Of a stretch of 64,000 bases of DNA, positions 9,904 to 21,189 are shown piece by piece. Source of the stretch: Diphasiastrum complanatum (taxonomy: Eukaryota > Streptophyta > Lycopodiopsida > Lycopodiales > Lycopodiaceae); the NCBI GenBank assembly GCA_029204225.1, contig CM055106.1, forward strand, positions 35,808,361 through 35,872,360. Reading direction: 5' to 3'. Both the position numbers and the translations under genes were made by a program. Numbering within the stretch: position 1 is the first letter of the stretch; each line of letters opens with the position of its first letter. Below the pieces are notes generated by a model, which was not told where the DNA came from, did no database searches, and saw nothing but the letters and a program-made list of their open reading frames with translations.

Positions 9904-12344
9904 AAAGTTACGAAGATCGAAGGGATTGAAGCTTTGAAGCTTTTCATCGACTCTTTTGTGGAGATCCATCTGTTTCCTCCTCCTAGTGGTGAACAAGCTT
10001 CCAAGTGGGTGTTCTCTTAGTATTTCCACTTGCATGTTACTAAGATCCATCAGATATTGGCTTTCTCCATAGCAATATGGGTGATTGTCGATTTTAGCCA
10101 GTTTATGATGGTTTTTTAACTTATTGTAGATCTCCAACAACTGTACCTTTAGTTATGGATTCATCAATTGCTAAATTAATGGCTGCATGCTAGGAATTTG
10201 CAAGATTTACGGTTCTAGGCTATGTTTTAGTGAAAAATTGTGTGTTTTTTTAGGGTTTTTGGCTAGAAATGGGTAGCAAGAACCATAATCTAGCAGAATT
10301 AGAATAATTAATGGCTATAGATAAGTAATTTGAGTTTCATGTGAGTGGTATGTGGATTCATGAGGTATAAATGAGACCAAAAACATTGCTAAAATTGATG
10401 ATTTTTAAAAAAACATTCATAGTTTCGATTACATATTATTGTAAATCACCTTGTAGGCCTTGCATGAGGTTATATCAACATCGTTTGAACCTGTCCAAGA
10501 AGTTAGAGCTAAGAATTTAGAGAATAGAGGGTGTAGGAGGCCCAAAAAGGACTGAAAATTATTTTTTTTTCATGCCTTTTGGGAGATTTCTTGCTACAAA
10601 TCCACAAGATGATCATGCATGGAGTCAATCCAACCTATTTTTTATTCCTCTTGGCCTTCCTTACAAGCTATCATACCTAGAAATTGGTTGCATGAGGCTT
10701 GGGCACTGCCTCCATGAAGTGTGTTGCTTGAGCACCCTCCCACAAGATGAAAATTCATCGTTCTCAGTCTATACTGCATCTGTGGAATTGATTGAAGGAT
10801 TCATGGAAGTCTAATGGACTATTAAAGAGGATTGGTAAAGCCTCTTTGGGTGTATGCATGGTGTTTTGCTGATTTTTGCATGAAACCTCCTCAAAAAAGT
10901 GTGCCCTCTAACAGAATTTTCAGGCGTTATCACACATGTGAAGATGAGATGGCAGGGTTACATGGCAATTATTTCAGAAACATGTTCTCCCTTTGTAATG
11001 TGTTTTATAGTGACTAATTTGGTGCATTGTAGCTCAAGTTATGGTCGTTTGACAATTTTGTGAGTAAGATTGTCAAAATTGGGAATTTTGATGCACATCT
11101 ACGTTTTTCCCACTTTAAAGTATTGTGCTTGTGGAAATTAGTTGCATGGTAGTTCTATAAGTGATTCTGACATGCATGGTAGGTCTATAGTTGTTTTGAG
11201 TGGTTATATGCATGTACTTTGATGGTTCTGTTATAGACCAGTGTGAGTAGCTATTGGATGCTTGAGAACTGAGTTTATATAAACAATTTTGTAATGATGT
11301 TTTGTGACTAATGTTGTGTGCTTTGCATGCCAATCTGACATTGGATTAGTGACATCAAAAATCAAATAGTATATCAATTTATTGATTTCGATTGTCTTTA
11401 ACGGTATTTTCATGGAATTTTTTAGTCACGTAAAATTTGCTAATAGTCAAATGTTTTGAAAATTCGAGATTTAAATTTTGTTAACATTATCTATAGAATG
11501 AACTTAGATTAGTGAATTAACTATATTGAGGATTCGTTCAATCGGATTTGGTTAAAGTGTTTTCACTAAAATTAAGTTATTTTTTGATTATAGATAATTT
11601 TATTGAACCGAAAATTCTACTATGCATAGTACACACAATTTGCCAACAATTTAACATTGTAACGACATTTTAATGTCGACGTGAGGTACTCTCAGATAGA
11701 GAGTTAAACTGAATTTTTTTTGTTGGATTTCAAATGTGGTCAAATTTTGAAATCGGTTATTTTGCCTAATACTATTCTTATCAACTATGATCATTAGAAA
11801 TGGGATCTAGCAAATGCTTGTGTAAGATACTTGTCAAATTTGAATTTTTGCAATGACCAAACATAATGAATGGTGTAATCGAATCACAACACGCAAACAT
11901 CCGCATTAGACAGAGATGGTGAAAAGTGTTACTTGTATTTTACACTGAATGCTAGTCATTGAGCAAGAGCAACAAAATAGGTTACATCCTGAAAAGAGGT
12001 ATATCTTAGATGCTAAATCTTCCGCTCTGTTTGGCACACAGGTGAATGCGAGTTGGAGATGTATTTATAAAAAGCATCCTTGTCATTACAAGAATAGTTT
12101 AACTTACTAGTTTAGTTTAACTATGTAGTTTAATGTACATATACAAATATTTGATGTACAATGACATCTGTACAATGCGTACATCAGTTAGGTTTGATCT
12201 CCTTTGGGAGTGTGATAATGCGGCGCTGTCGCAATCGTATGTTAACCGCAAGCGTCGTCTTGCAATTTCCTGGCAGTGCCTCAGTGGTGCCTCGACGGTA
12301 GCTGCAGTTGAGTCGAGTTTGCACATCGACCATAAGTGATAACT
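9904..12344. other. Unassigned AT-rich stretch
   Basis: I see no supported gene here. The short frames (for example 10572-10814) have no recognisable motif or convincing codon pattern. It may be decayed retroelement leader or host intergenic DNA. Confidence 0.5.
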
Positions 12345-12483
12345 TGCGGTTTTCTTCGGTTAGTGGTCTTTGCATAGTGACCATAGGGCTGACTCCTACA
12401 GTGCCTTGGCAGTTCTTTGTGGTGCCCTGGCAGTAGCTTGCGATTTCCTTTGGTCAGTGGTCTTCGCATAGTGACCGCAAGGT
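12345..12483. repeat. Two diverged copies of a ~37-bp unit, ~104 bp apart
   Basis: The blocks at 12345-12383 and 12449-12483 share CGG-TT-AGTGGTCTT-GCATAGTGACC with few changes. The intervening GGTGCCCTGGCAGT-like sequence also resembles sequence near 12270-12290, which points to a degenerate tandem array. Confidence 0.6.
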
Positions 12484-13181
12484 GTGGAGAATTGCCAAAA
12501 ATTGGCAAATCTAGCTTGATCAAAAACCATGTAGAATAGTGTAAATTATGTACGCAAGTGGGTCCCACACATGTGAGGCCATGATGCCACATGGTAAACC
12601 CATCCTAATGTAGGTTAGGTCAAGTCAAGAGAGTTGGTCATGTCTATTTGGTGGTCATCCCTACTTTATAGGACCTACACCTAAGTTTAAGGTGAAAATT
12701 TGACCAACTAGCTACCTACCAAGCATAACTCTAGGAAATAGACTAGGGTTTCATTTTAGGTCAAGGAGAGTGAGTTAACTTCCTTATTACATGCTGGAAA
12801 TCCACCTAACTTCAAGAAGGAAGTCGAATTTGCTATGTATTCCCTCTCTCCATAGTGAGAAGATAGAAAATTTTTGGAGCTCATTGGCAATCTCAAGCTA
12901 GTTCACTATGTACATTGAGTTTTTGTGATCCGAATGAAACCAAATCAATTTCTACTTGTTTCTCAGGTTGAAGGCCGTACTAAAGCCTGTACTACACACG
13001 TGTGGGCTTGGATTTCAATGTTAATCAATGCTTTTGATTGTTAATGCTTGTTGTTTGTCAAATTGCCAATCTAGATCAACTTTTTTGTGTCTAGTTTTTT
13101 AATAGATTGTTAAGCAAGCATCCTCACTCTTGTGGATCTTTTGTAGATCCATTTATGGTCCTAAAGTATAGTACTTTCACA
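12483..13181 (+). repeat. LTR of copia-A
   Basis: Runs from TGTGGAGAATTGCC to TACTTTCACA directly before the primer site, giving about 700 bp with a short TGTG/CACA inverted terminus. The left border is inferred from this terminus; no second LTR is available for comparison. Confidence 0.6.
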
Positions 13182-14020
13182 TGGTATCAGATCCAAGTAC
13201 AAGAGCATAAGCCATTGATCTAATGCAAATCCATTTTTAGCAAGTTTTGGTGCTAAAAACTAGTATTGAGAGGGCAAGCTAGAATCTTGATTTTGGTGAG
13301 GAGATTTGATCCCAAACTTGGTAGGGGTCCAAATCCGTACTGTCCACATGTGTGGGCACCTCTGAACCTGCATTTAATGCATGGTATTCATTTGACCCAA
13401 AAAAAAATTCAATTTGTGAGCTGTTGGTGTATTTTTTGGTGGAGATCCTAGGATAATCTACCAAGATCATTTGCCATTGATTAGATTTGAATTTGTTTCA
13501 TGGAATCTAATTAATCTAGGCTGAGTTCAAGTCCTATTAAGGTTAAAAACAGGTCTTGAAAGTACACCAAGAAGGAAGAAAGAGATTATGGTCCTAAAGT
13601 ACAGTACTTTCACATGGTATCAGAGCCAAGTACAAGAGCATAAGCCATTGATCTAATGCAAATCCATTTTTAGCAAGTTTTGGTGCTAAAAACTAGTATT
13701 GAGAGGGCAAGCTAGAATCTTGATTTTGGTGAGGAGATTTGATCCCAAACTTGGTAGGGGTCCAAATCCGTACTGTCCACATGTGTGGGCACCTCTGAAC
13801 CTGCATTTAATGCATGGTATTCATTTGACCCAAAAAAAAATTCAATTTGTGAGCTGTTGGTGTAATTTTTGGTAGAGATCATAGGATAATCTACCAAGAT
13901 CATTTGCCATTGATTAGATTTGAATTTGTTTCATGGAATCTAATTAATCTAGGTTGAGTTCAAGTCCTATTAAGGTTAAAAACAGGTCTTGAAAGTACAC
14001 CAAGAAGGAAGAAAGAGATT
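13154..14020 (+). repeat. 433-bp tandem duplication carrying LTR end, primer site and leader
   Basis: 13154-13586 and 13587-14020 are near-identical direct copies (I count roughly 6-8 differences). Each has the last ~28 bases of the LTR, the primer site (TGGTATCAGATCC at 13182 and TGGTATCAGAGCC at 13615) and the first part of the leader. The junction lies at AGAGATTA, shared by both unit ends. The duplication is young relative to the decay of the element. Confidence 0.9.
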
Positions 14021-14049
14021 AAGTCATTTTTTTGTCCAAAAATAGCCAA

Positions 14050-14400
14050 AATTGGCAAGATTTGATTGTAAGTAGATTTCACATCATCTTATCTTCATTC
14101 CAACTTTGTGAGAGAGTGCTAGAACTGAGATTATAAGTCCATTTGTTGGATTAGAAATCTAATTTGAGTGAAAAACTACAAGAGAGAGACCTTAGTGAGT
14201 TTCTAGAGACAATCAAATCCATTTCTTGGCAAGATTTGTTTGAAAGTAGTTTTCACTTCATCTTATCTTCATTCCAGCTTTGTGAGGGAGTGATAAAACT
14301 GTGATTATAAGTCCATTTGTTGGATTAGAAATCAAATTTGAGTGAAACACTGCAAGTGTGAGACCTTTGTGAGTTTCAAGTCAATCAAATCTATTTCTTG
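14050..14400 (+). repeat. ~174-bp tandem pair in the copia-A leader
   Basis: Two copies, starting near 14053 and 14227 at TGGCAAGATTTG, share CATCTTATCTTCATTCCA and TTGGATTAGAAATC in order. They lie directly before the gag start at 14422. Confidence 0.8.
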
Positions 14401-14506
14401 TTTGTAGAAGTCACTAGTAAGATGGGATCTGCTGGAGCATACATTCTAGAAGCTAGTGAGAGATTGAATTCTACAAATTATGCTATTTGGAAGGTTAGGA
14501 TGAAGT

Positions 14507-15153
14507 TGTGAAAGATTTCAGATCCTTAAGATCCAATCTACTTGAATGATCTTTGGTTAGAAAGAGAAATACACTACCAATTTCACCAATGTAGAAAAAT
14601 TAGCATCTACACACAATTTGAGATGCAAACACTAATAGAACTTGATCAAACTTGAATGAAATGATTATGTACTGTTGCTGTCCGTACAAAACGAGCAAGC
14701 TACTGTATTTCACACGTGTGGATCCAGAAATAGCAAATATAGATCATTCTACACATAGAATTGCAAACAATCACCAAGATAGTGCACCAATGGATAGTAC
14801 AACCCAAGAGAACCATGTATAAGCATGAAATGAGATAGAGAAGAGAGAAGATGACTCTCTCCATGAGTTACATCCTTTTATAGCAGGTCCAAACCTATTT
14901 GGCCACTTGGCTTTCCCACCAAAATGCTAACCCTACCAATTTTGGGTCTAGATTCAATGTACCCAACTTATTCAAATTGAATCTACTCAAACTCTCATTC
15001 TATCTTTCCCACACTTTCAAAAAGTATTTATTCAAATGAAATTTAGACTAATGAACTTTGAAAAGTCAACCTCTAAGTCTAAAACAAGTTTTGGCCTCAA
15101 TATGCCAAATATGAAAATATTGCAAAATGTGATGAAACTAGTTGAATCTTTCA
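14507..15153 (-). repeat. 3' LTR of copia-B
   Basis: The inverted match of 26250-26897 along its whole length defines it. The plus-strand left end is TGTGAAAGATTTCAG. It has a TATA-like box and a CT-rich transcribed part near 14840-14870. By eye I count about 18 differences in about 645 bp against the other copy. Confidence 0.9.
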
Positions 15154-15259
15154 TCTCCAGCATAGTCCGAATCTGAAAATCCAAAAAGATTAGGTGATGA
15201 TCCCTCATACAATATGCCAAAATTTTGAGTTCCAATGATGTACCTCAAAACTCGCTTTC

Positions 15260-17029
15260 CTAGCTTCCAATGCTCCTAGCATAGTTTTTGCCAATAGAAC
15301 TTTGATCCATCATAAGAATGATCTTCTTCCTAAGAATAGATCTCCTTTCAATGATCATGTAATGCTCAAAATAGAAACAACCATAATTGATATAGCGAAT
15401 AGTGTCCACTTGGGATGCTTCACTATTTCTTACATCAATTTTACATGTAAAAATGTGACTAGAACATGAAGAATCAAATAGAATGTAACTGAAATGATTC
15501 CACCATGCTTCCAACTCTGAACTCTCTGGAAAAATACAGCAAACAAACAATAAATGTGAGTGATCAACTTTTGCTTGCATGTCTCCTCCTCCTTTGTCCT
15601 TTGTTGCCTTGTATCCACCATGATACTCCATGAATGAGCCTCCATCTTCATCTTGCCACAAGAAACCATCAAACCTTGGAAATCCATGAGTAGGTGAGTA
15701 CATTAATGATGCAAATCCAGCACCACATGACTCCATAAACCAAGTAGTTTGCACTAGTCCATCTTCAAGATCTACTTGACACAAGAAAAAGACCATGAAT
15801 TCACCAAAAAATGACAATCTCCAAGTATTGGCACCAAGTAGCTCAACACTTGAGAACTTAGCCATGGATGAGTGACATAATGAACCTCCAATAGCTTCAT
15901 TTCCATCAGCAAAATCAGCCAAGAATGCTAGTACAAATCCAACATCAAAACAATGCTCACCAATGTAGCTAGTTTTACCATATCTTGACAATTTGCACAC
16001 ATCCACATGAAATTGCTCAAACATGAGATAGAACAAGTAAAGTAAACTTGAACAACACTTCCTTGCTGCTCCTTTGACCTTACTTGAGTCTTCAATATGC
16101 TGTAAAAACAGATCCATAACACCTTTGCCAATTACCTCTCCTTTGATGCTCTTGACTAGCTCCAAATTGCCAACTTCCCTTTTGACTAGTTGAAGCGCTT
16201 TGAGATCAACATCTTCAACTTGACCATCAAAGTCATTGAGAAAACTTTGTTTTCCAGATCCATTAGTTGATTTTATAACAAGATAACATCCATCCACTTG
16301 CATAGCTCCATGTACACAAGAAGATCCTCCAAAAGATGTTCCATTCTTCATAAGAGATCGATACTCAAGATCCATTGGTTCGATCCACTCCTCTTCTTTC
16401 CTTGCTTGATCTACACTTGTAAGCTCATCCAAAGAGGTTAGGAAAGCAACATAATTTCCAGAAACTACTTGCTTACCCTTTTGATCATATGTGAGCCTTG
16501 AAGGTACTTGTCTTTCTCTTGATGTTCTCCTTGGCTTTTGACTTGATGAAGGTCCATCATCACCAACATCCAAAGTAGGATCCTTCTCATCAACATCAAG
16601 AATGTTAGATCCATCTACTTTACCATCAATCATGCTTGAAGACACCTTTGAAATGTTTCCCTCATCAAAAATGACATCTCTACCAACAATCACTTTGTTA
16701 ATAGAAGGAATGTAAACCTTGTAGGCTTTACTCACCTCACTATATCCAACAAAAATACCTCTTCTTGAAGATGGATCCTCCTTGGTCCTATCATCAAGAG
16801 TAATGTTGACATAGCATGTGCATCCAAAGGTTCTTAGAAAGTTGACACTCGGCCTCCTCTTGAATAGCATCTCAAAAGGTGTCCTTCCATCCAAAATAGC
16901 ACTCGGCCACCTATTGCACAAGAAATTGGCACACAACAAAGCTTGATCCCAAAATGGTTTGTCAAGATTAGCACTTAACCTCATAGCTTTATCACTTTCA
17001 CATAAAGTTCTATTCTTCCTTTCAGCCAC
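15260..17029 (-). CDS. Chimeric open frame: copia integrase end fused to an unknown ~360-residue segment
   Basis: A single uninterrupted frame of 589 codons. Residues 1-120 are the copia integrase end (AERKNRTL, FGCTCYV, GIFVGYSEVSKAYKVY, GRDVIFDE). Residues 120-225 are the spacer with the start of RT (EEEWIEPMDLEYRSLMKNGT). From about residue 230 the copia resemblance stops, where further RT blocks would be expected. About 360 residues follow with no motif I can name, rich in Cys, Phe, Gly and acidic residues (for example SYIGEHCFDVGFVLAFLADF). After the frame ends, copia RNase H-like sequence resumes at about 15275. The unknown part looks like captured DNA that has stayed open by selection or chance. 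No signal peptide is evident. Alternatives are a diverged element-specific domain or a translated antisense of a host gene. Confidence 0.55.
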   Translation of the reverse strand: MAERKNRTLCESDKAMRLSANLDKPFWDQALLCANFLCNRWPSAILDGRTPFEMLFKRRPSVNFLRTFGCTCYVNITLDDRTKEDPSSRRGIFVGYSEVSKAYKVYIPSINKVIVGRDVIFDEGNISKVSSSMIDGKVDGSNILDVDEKDPTLDVGDDGPSSSQKPRRTSRERQVPSRLTYDQKGKQVVSGNYVAFLTSLDELTSVDQARKEEEWIEPMDLEYRSLMKNGTSFGGSSCVHGAMQVDGCYLVIKSTNGSGKQSFLNDFDGQVEDVDLKALQLVKREVGNLELVKSIKGEVIGKGVMDLFLQHIEDSSKVKGAARKCCSSLLYLFYLMFEQFHVDVCKLSRYGKTSYIGEHCFDVGFVLAFLADFADGNEAIGGSLCHSSMAKFSSVELLGANTWRLSFFGEFMVFFLCQVDLEDGLVQTTWFMESCGAGFASLMYSPTHGFPRFDGFLWQDEDGGSFMEYHGGYKATKDKGGGDMQAKVDHSHLLFVCCIFPESSELEAWWNHFSYILFDSSCSSHIFTCKIDVRNSEASQVDTIRYINYGCFYFEHYMIIERRSILRKKIILMMDQSSIGKNYARSIGS

Positions 17030-17050
17030 TCCATTTTGTTGTGGGGTCCT

Positions 17051-18007
17051 TGTGTATTTTTAAATGATTGAAACATGAACTAGCCCTAAGCAACTTGGTT
17101 TCAAAACACTCCAAATAATATAATGTAAAGAGAGAAAAGAAAAATTAATATTCCAATGTGAAGTAAATAAAACCAGAAACGCTCTCAGCAACCTAGATAT
17201 GAAGAAGTACAAAGCAAATAGGAAAATATTTACAAAACCTCTCAACAGACATAGTAAAAAAATTGCTTTCATACCAAAAAGGTCATGTCCTTTTGCATTT
17301 GCCACCACCGTTGCCAAGCAAAAAACATGAAATAGTAGAATATAAATAGAAGAGGACATTACCTTCAAAGCGCATCAAATTTTGATCAGAAGATCAAAAA
17401 AATCCAATGACGAATTCGTCCGACACAAAGATCAAAATCTAGAAACAGAATTTTTTGATACCGGATCGACTCGAAAAATCCGTAAATTCTCGATACCAAA
17501 TCTTAATCTCAGTGAACGGTTTTAAATGTTCACTCTCAATGAGCTCCAATGCACTCCTATTGAAGTTGTGCGGTGCAAGAAAACAGTGAGCTTAGTGGAC
17601 AATGACCTCAGTCAAGATCAACCAAATCCTATTTTCGACAAGAAATCCAACAACTTTTTGCACAAGGTAGGAAGAAATGTGCCTTCTTTATGCTAATTTT
17701 GGGTGACATTGTCTATGGATTAGGGCAACAAATGAGTGCGCCTATTTCAAGTTTATCAAATATGCTTAAACAATCTTTCTACAGGCCATTTGAAATGACT
17801 GTCCAGCTTTTCAAATCTTAAGCTCACTGAATGGTTTTAAAAGTTCACCCTCAATGAGCTCCAATGCACTCCTACTGTCGACCAGAAATCCAACAAACTT
17901 TTCCATACTTTTTGAACATCAAATCCTAAGCACTCCCTTGTAGACCAAAGTAACCTTTTAACGAACCAGAATAGCCAACAAAAAATGCAAGTTAGAGTCC
18001 TAAAAAA
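17051..18007. other. Unassigned stretch with a direct repeat pair
   Basis: No supported gene. A segment containing GTTCACYCTCAATGAGCTCC and CAATGCACTCCTA occurs at about 17508-17570 and again at about 17820-17878. A short GATACC-rich part near 17450-17500 resembles the minisatellite at 21190-21910. Confidence 0.6.
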
Positions 18008-18135
18008 CTCAGAAGAAAAAGATTCAATCTCGATGCAGGTCACTAAAAACATCTGTCCGGCTTCAATCGTCGGTGATTGAAGCCGGACATCTATTTTTAG
18101 TTACCTACATCGAGAATAAATCTTTTTCTTCTGAG
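18008..18135. repeat. Long near-perfect hairpin (inverted repeat, ~61-bp arms)
   Basis: The left arm 18008-18068 and right arm 18075-18135 are reverse complements over almost their whole length around a 6-base loop (GTCGGT). The innermost part, TGTCCGGCTTCAATC against GATTGAAGCCGGACA, is perfect. The outer part (CTCAGAAGAAAAAGATT) pairs with only a few mismatches. A transcript from either strand would fold into a strong stem, as in a young miRNA locus or a foldback (MITE-like) element. No coding frame crosses it. Confidence 0.85.
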
Positions 18136-18772
18136 CCAACTTCACCTGAAGGAGGTTATGCTTCTAGTTAAACATTACGTAAGACTTTTGCTAAATGTAG
18201 CTAGTAAGTTATGGTAAAGTTAAAAACTTATTCTGAATTAGCATGCAAGAATGTCCTCCTTGAAGGCAACGTTCCTTTTGAGAGGTCAAGTTTTTCTCGG
18301 CACGAGCTCTGATGCAAACTTCAAAAGAGCATCAACACATTGCCGATTGCTTTACAATGCAAGAGATGATCATCTTCTTAAGAGGCAGTCCTGCTTCAAT
18401 AGCCGGCATCTAAAAATGACTTATTACAAGCACCTTCTAGGAACTTATTGAAAAATGAGTTCTTTCAAGCACCCTCCAATGTAATCAAAAAAGGTAATGT
18501 GCTCAGAGAAAGCGATGCAACATTGCCGATGTGATCAGAGTAAACAATGGAGGTTGTATTGAACTCATATAGCTTCTCGAGCATAGCCTCTAGGCCTTGT
18601 CTCTTAATGGACGATTAATTATGAGAGGCCTCTGGTTTATTAGGGGGCAGTTATTTAGTCCGGGGCTAGCTAGTTTCAATAAGAGATGGCTAGTTAGGGT
18701 TGATTGACCTTTCACAAATTAGGCAATTCCTCTCTATACTCCTCACCTCAGAATTGTTCATGATTTTCTGAA

Positions 18773-20560
18773 GTGAATGGTATTATGGCTCAGAATGTGG
18801 ATCTTACCATAATAAGCTCAAGCAACAGTGACAACACATTTGGTGACGTGTGGGTAAGGAACTTTTCCAGTGCTGAAAAGGATACCAAATTTTTTTTGAT
18901 TATGCTTCTACTTAGGGCCTTGTCTGTAGCAAGTAAACTTATAAAGTTGGTCGAAGATTGTGGAGAACTAGTTCATGTTGAAGAAATGTCAGGCGTATAC
19001 AATGTGCACACCATGTGCTACCATTTTTGTGCTACCATTTTGTTGGAGCATCTCATGGAAGAAACTCGCAAAAAATTTACTCGTAGAATGTCAAAACCCG
19101 TCAATACTAACTAGAGCTCTGACTACATTGGCAAGCTGAAAAAATGGATCACTATGGCATGAAAAGAGCTTCATCCTGTGGATTTATCACATGACATTAC
19201 AGTCTTGTTGTACCTGAAAGAACACTGTGCAGGAAGCAGCCAAGTTACCAACAACAAACTTGTCTGAAGTTGTTCATAGCATCTGGCAACGGGTGGATGG
19301 TTACGCAACGAAGGTAACTTTGTATGAGGCAGTAGTTGGTGACCTTGCTAACGTCGTCCTGCAGAGTGCACGAGAAAAATCTTTTCTCAAAGGTCAGTAT
19401 GTGGGCAAAGGTCCAACATTTCATAATCTTCTAGAGTGTGTGAGGTCGGGATGACGCTCTTCAATAACAGGTGCTTCTTTCTTAGAAACAATGAACCATT
19501 TCGTGGATTAGCTTAATGTAACACGACAAACCAGTGACGCGTGAACACACCAAAAGAAACCGTCAGGAGAAAATGTCCAGTGCAAGAATGGAATACTGAT
19601 AGCAACAATGCCTCTCATTGTCCTGACATAGAGTACATACAAAAGACAAAAGAGACATGATTTTGTTCGCAGAATACTAGTTACGACAGAAGTCAAAGAC
19701 ACTATACTAGCAGTGCAGCCAATAATGCGAGCATCTAATCTAGTGAGTATGTCTTGGAGCAGAGTTTAAATGATAGCTGGTGGGGAATCCGATCTATCAA
19801 AAGTGGCAGCCACTACATATGCATGGGTTCGAAGTCCGTCAGAAGAGGGTTTTGCAAAAATCCAATACAATCTCGTATAGCGCCGAGTTTCTTTGCAAGA
19901 AGGAAACACAACTGGGGAGAAAAAAATCAGTTCATTTGGTTTGGTCCTGATAATGTGACATGCACTTGGACAACAAATCCCTTGATAATAATATCGCCTA
20001 CAAAAGTGCCAAAAATCTGGTATGTGCAACAGGGAACTAATTTGTCACAAGCCGAGGTGGACGAGTTGAACAAAGGTGGATATATGTTGGAGACAAACAC
20101 ATTGACCAAATCTGTGAAAGAAGGCAATTCAAATGTAAATGTAACACAACATTCTCGTCGCAAACAACTTGCTACAACTCATCCAAACGATCATGTCTCA
20201 AATCGACGAGATATGAGACATGGAGCTGGTATATCCAAGGAGGCAAAGGAGCGGATGGGCAAAGCTCTAGGCTTGAATGGTCATCTGAGAAACGTTACTA
20301 GCCATTCGTCGGAGCACAAAGAGATCTATACTATTGAAAGCTTTGAGTCCATTCAAAAACGCAGGTTGCATGAAGTCACAATTGTAAGAGAACCAGCATG
20401 CTATGGCTATGTGAAAATTTGTCGCATGCAAACATATGTACTTCATCTACTTGGTGGTGAAGGGTCTTGATGCTATCAACAACATGTTCATACACTAGCC
20501 AATTATCAACTACGAAGAGCTGATTTCATATTTTTGCTCTGCCATGTAGGGGTCTAAAGT
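18773..20560 (+). pseudogene. Decayed multi-part gene of unrecognised family, possibly transposase-derived
   Basis: Three plus-strand open pieces (18773-19114, 19227-19454, 19754-20470) look like consecutive parts of one protein, and coding-like sequence continues to about 20560 in another frame. The pieces include a hydrophobic MLLLRALSVASKL, ETRKKFTRRMSKP, TNLSEVVHSIW, a W-rich part (FIWFGPDNVTCTWTTNP), GTNLSQAEVDELNKGGYMLE and a Cys-containing end (PACYGYVKICRMQT). A T-N-x-x-E-x-x-H segment followed by a Cys/His region recalls the second half of MULE-type transposases, but I cannot confirm that. The frames are interrupted by stops between the pieces, so the gene is broken or needs introns I cannot define. 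Confidence 0.4.
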
Positions 20561-20800
20561 AGATGTAGGAGTCTTTTCATTCCTATGTTAGAATGGTGTC
20601 AATTTTATTCCACAGACATCAAATGCTATGACTGCATACACTATCGGATATTGGAGTTCCGCTTCCACTTTTTTAATGGGTCTAAAGTAGATGTAGGAGT
20701 CTTTACGTGTAAGTGTGTGATTTGGTTTCTATTTTGTTGCACAGACATCGAATCCAACAACTAAATACACTTTCGGTCATTGGAATCTCGCTAAAGCTTT
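20548..20800 (+). repeat. ~130-bp direct repeat pair
   Basis: Both copies (about 20548-20670 and 20681-20800) begin with GGGTCTAAAGTAGATGTAGG and later contain CACAGACATC-AA and CTTTCGG/CTATCGG-like segments followed by TTGGA. They lie directly after the decayed gene at 18773-20560 and may be a tandem duplication of its 3' part. No gene is supported between 20800 and 21190. Confidence 0.7.
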
Positions 20801-21189
20801 TGTACTTCTTGACATCATGAGTTCTATTTTAAATGATGTTTTTGCAATATCTGATATTTGTCGTGCACAGTACCTTCAGAGCGCATCAATCAATATGAAA
20901 CACATCTGGCTAGGAAAACCCAACTCAACGAGTAAGTATAGTAATGAAGAATGTCGTATGAGCATTGCTTTGAACTTTGTGATAGTGCTATCACATGGGT
21001 TTTCTCCTAAATACATTTGAGCAATATCTCGATTATTGATCCATTATTAGTAGGGATGGGTATCTGACTTGACAAGGCCCTAGTATGCAAGCCAGTTTGG
21101 GTACAAGACCATAGCAACTACAAGATATCAACCTACAATGACATTGTATGCAAAAGAAATCTGTAAAAAATTTAAACATGAATGACTTG

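Larger units (their letters stand above)
12483..14506 (+). mobile_element. Ty1/copia element A, 5' part only
   Basis: Contains an LTR, a tRNA-iMet primer site, a long leader with two tandem duplications, and the first codons of a copia gag at 14422 (start MGSAGAYILEASERLNSTNY followed by AIWKVRMK, the typical N-YAIWK entry of copia gag). It stops at 14507, where the LTR of copia-B starts on the other strand. The remainder of gag-pol and the second LTR are not visible, so it is a broken fossil. Confidence 0.8.
14507..17050 (-). mobile_element. Ty1/copia element B with a foreign insert in pol (5'-truncated)
   Basis: Read on the minus strand the visible parts are copia integrase C-terminal region, the very start of RT, about 1.08 kb of unrelated sequence, a small RNase H-like stub (HWKLGKRVLRY then SDSDYAGD) and a 3' LTR at 14507-15153. 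Gag, protease and the 5' LTR are missing beyond 17050. The same family has a second copy at 25748-26897 on the plus strand, whose LTR differs by only about 3 percent by eye. The element cannot be autonomous as seen. Confidence 0.85.

Noticed and set aside
12345-14400. Spaced repeats considered as a CRISPR-like array
   Set aside because: Only two copies each, with long units that contain LTR and primer-site parts of a copia element; no array of short repeats and unique spacers exists.
17060-17368. 102-codon hydrophobic minus-strand frame
   Set aside because: AT-rich, Phe/Leu-biased translation with no family resemblance, located at a truncated element border.
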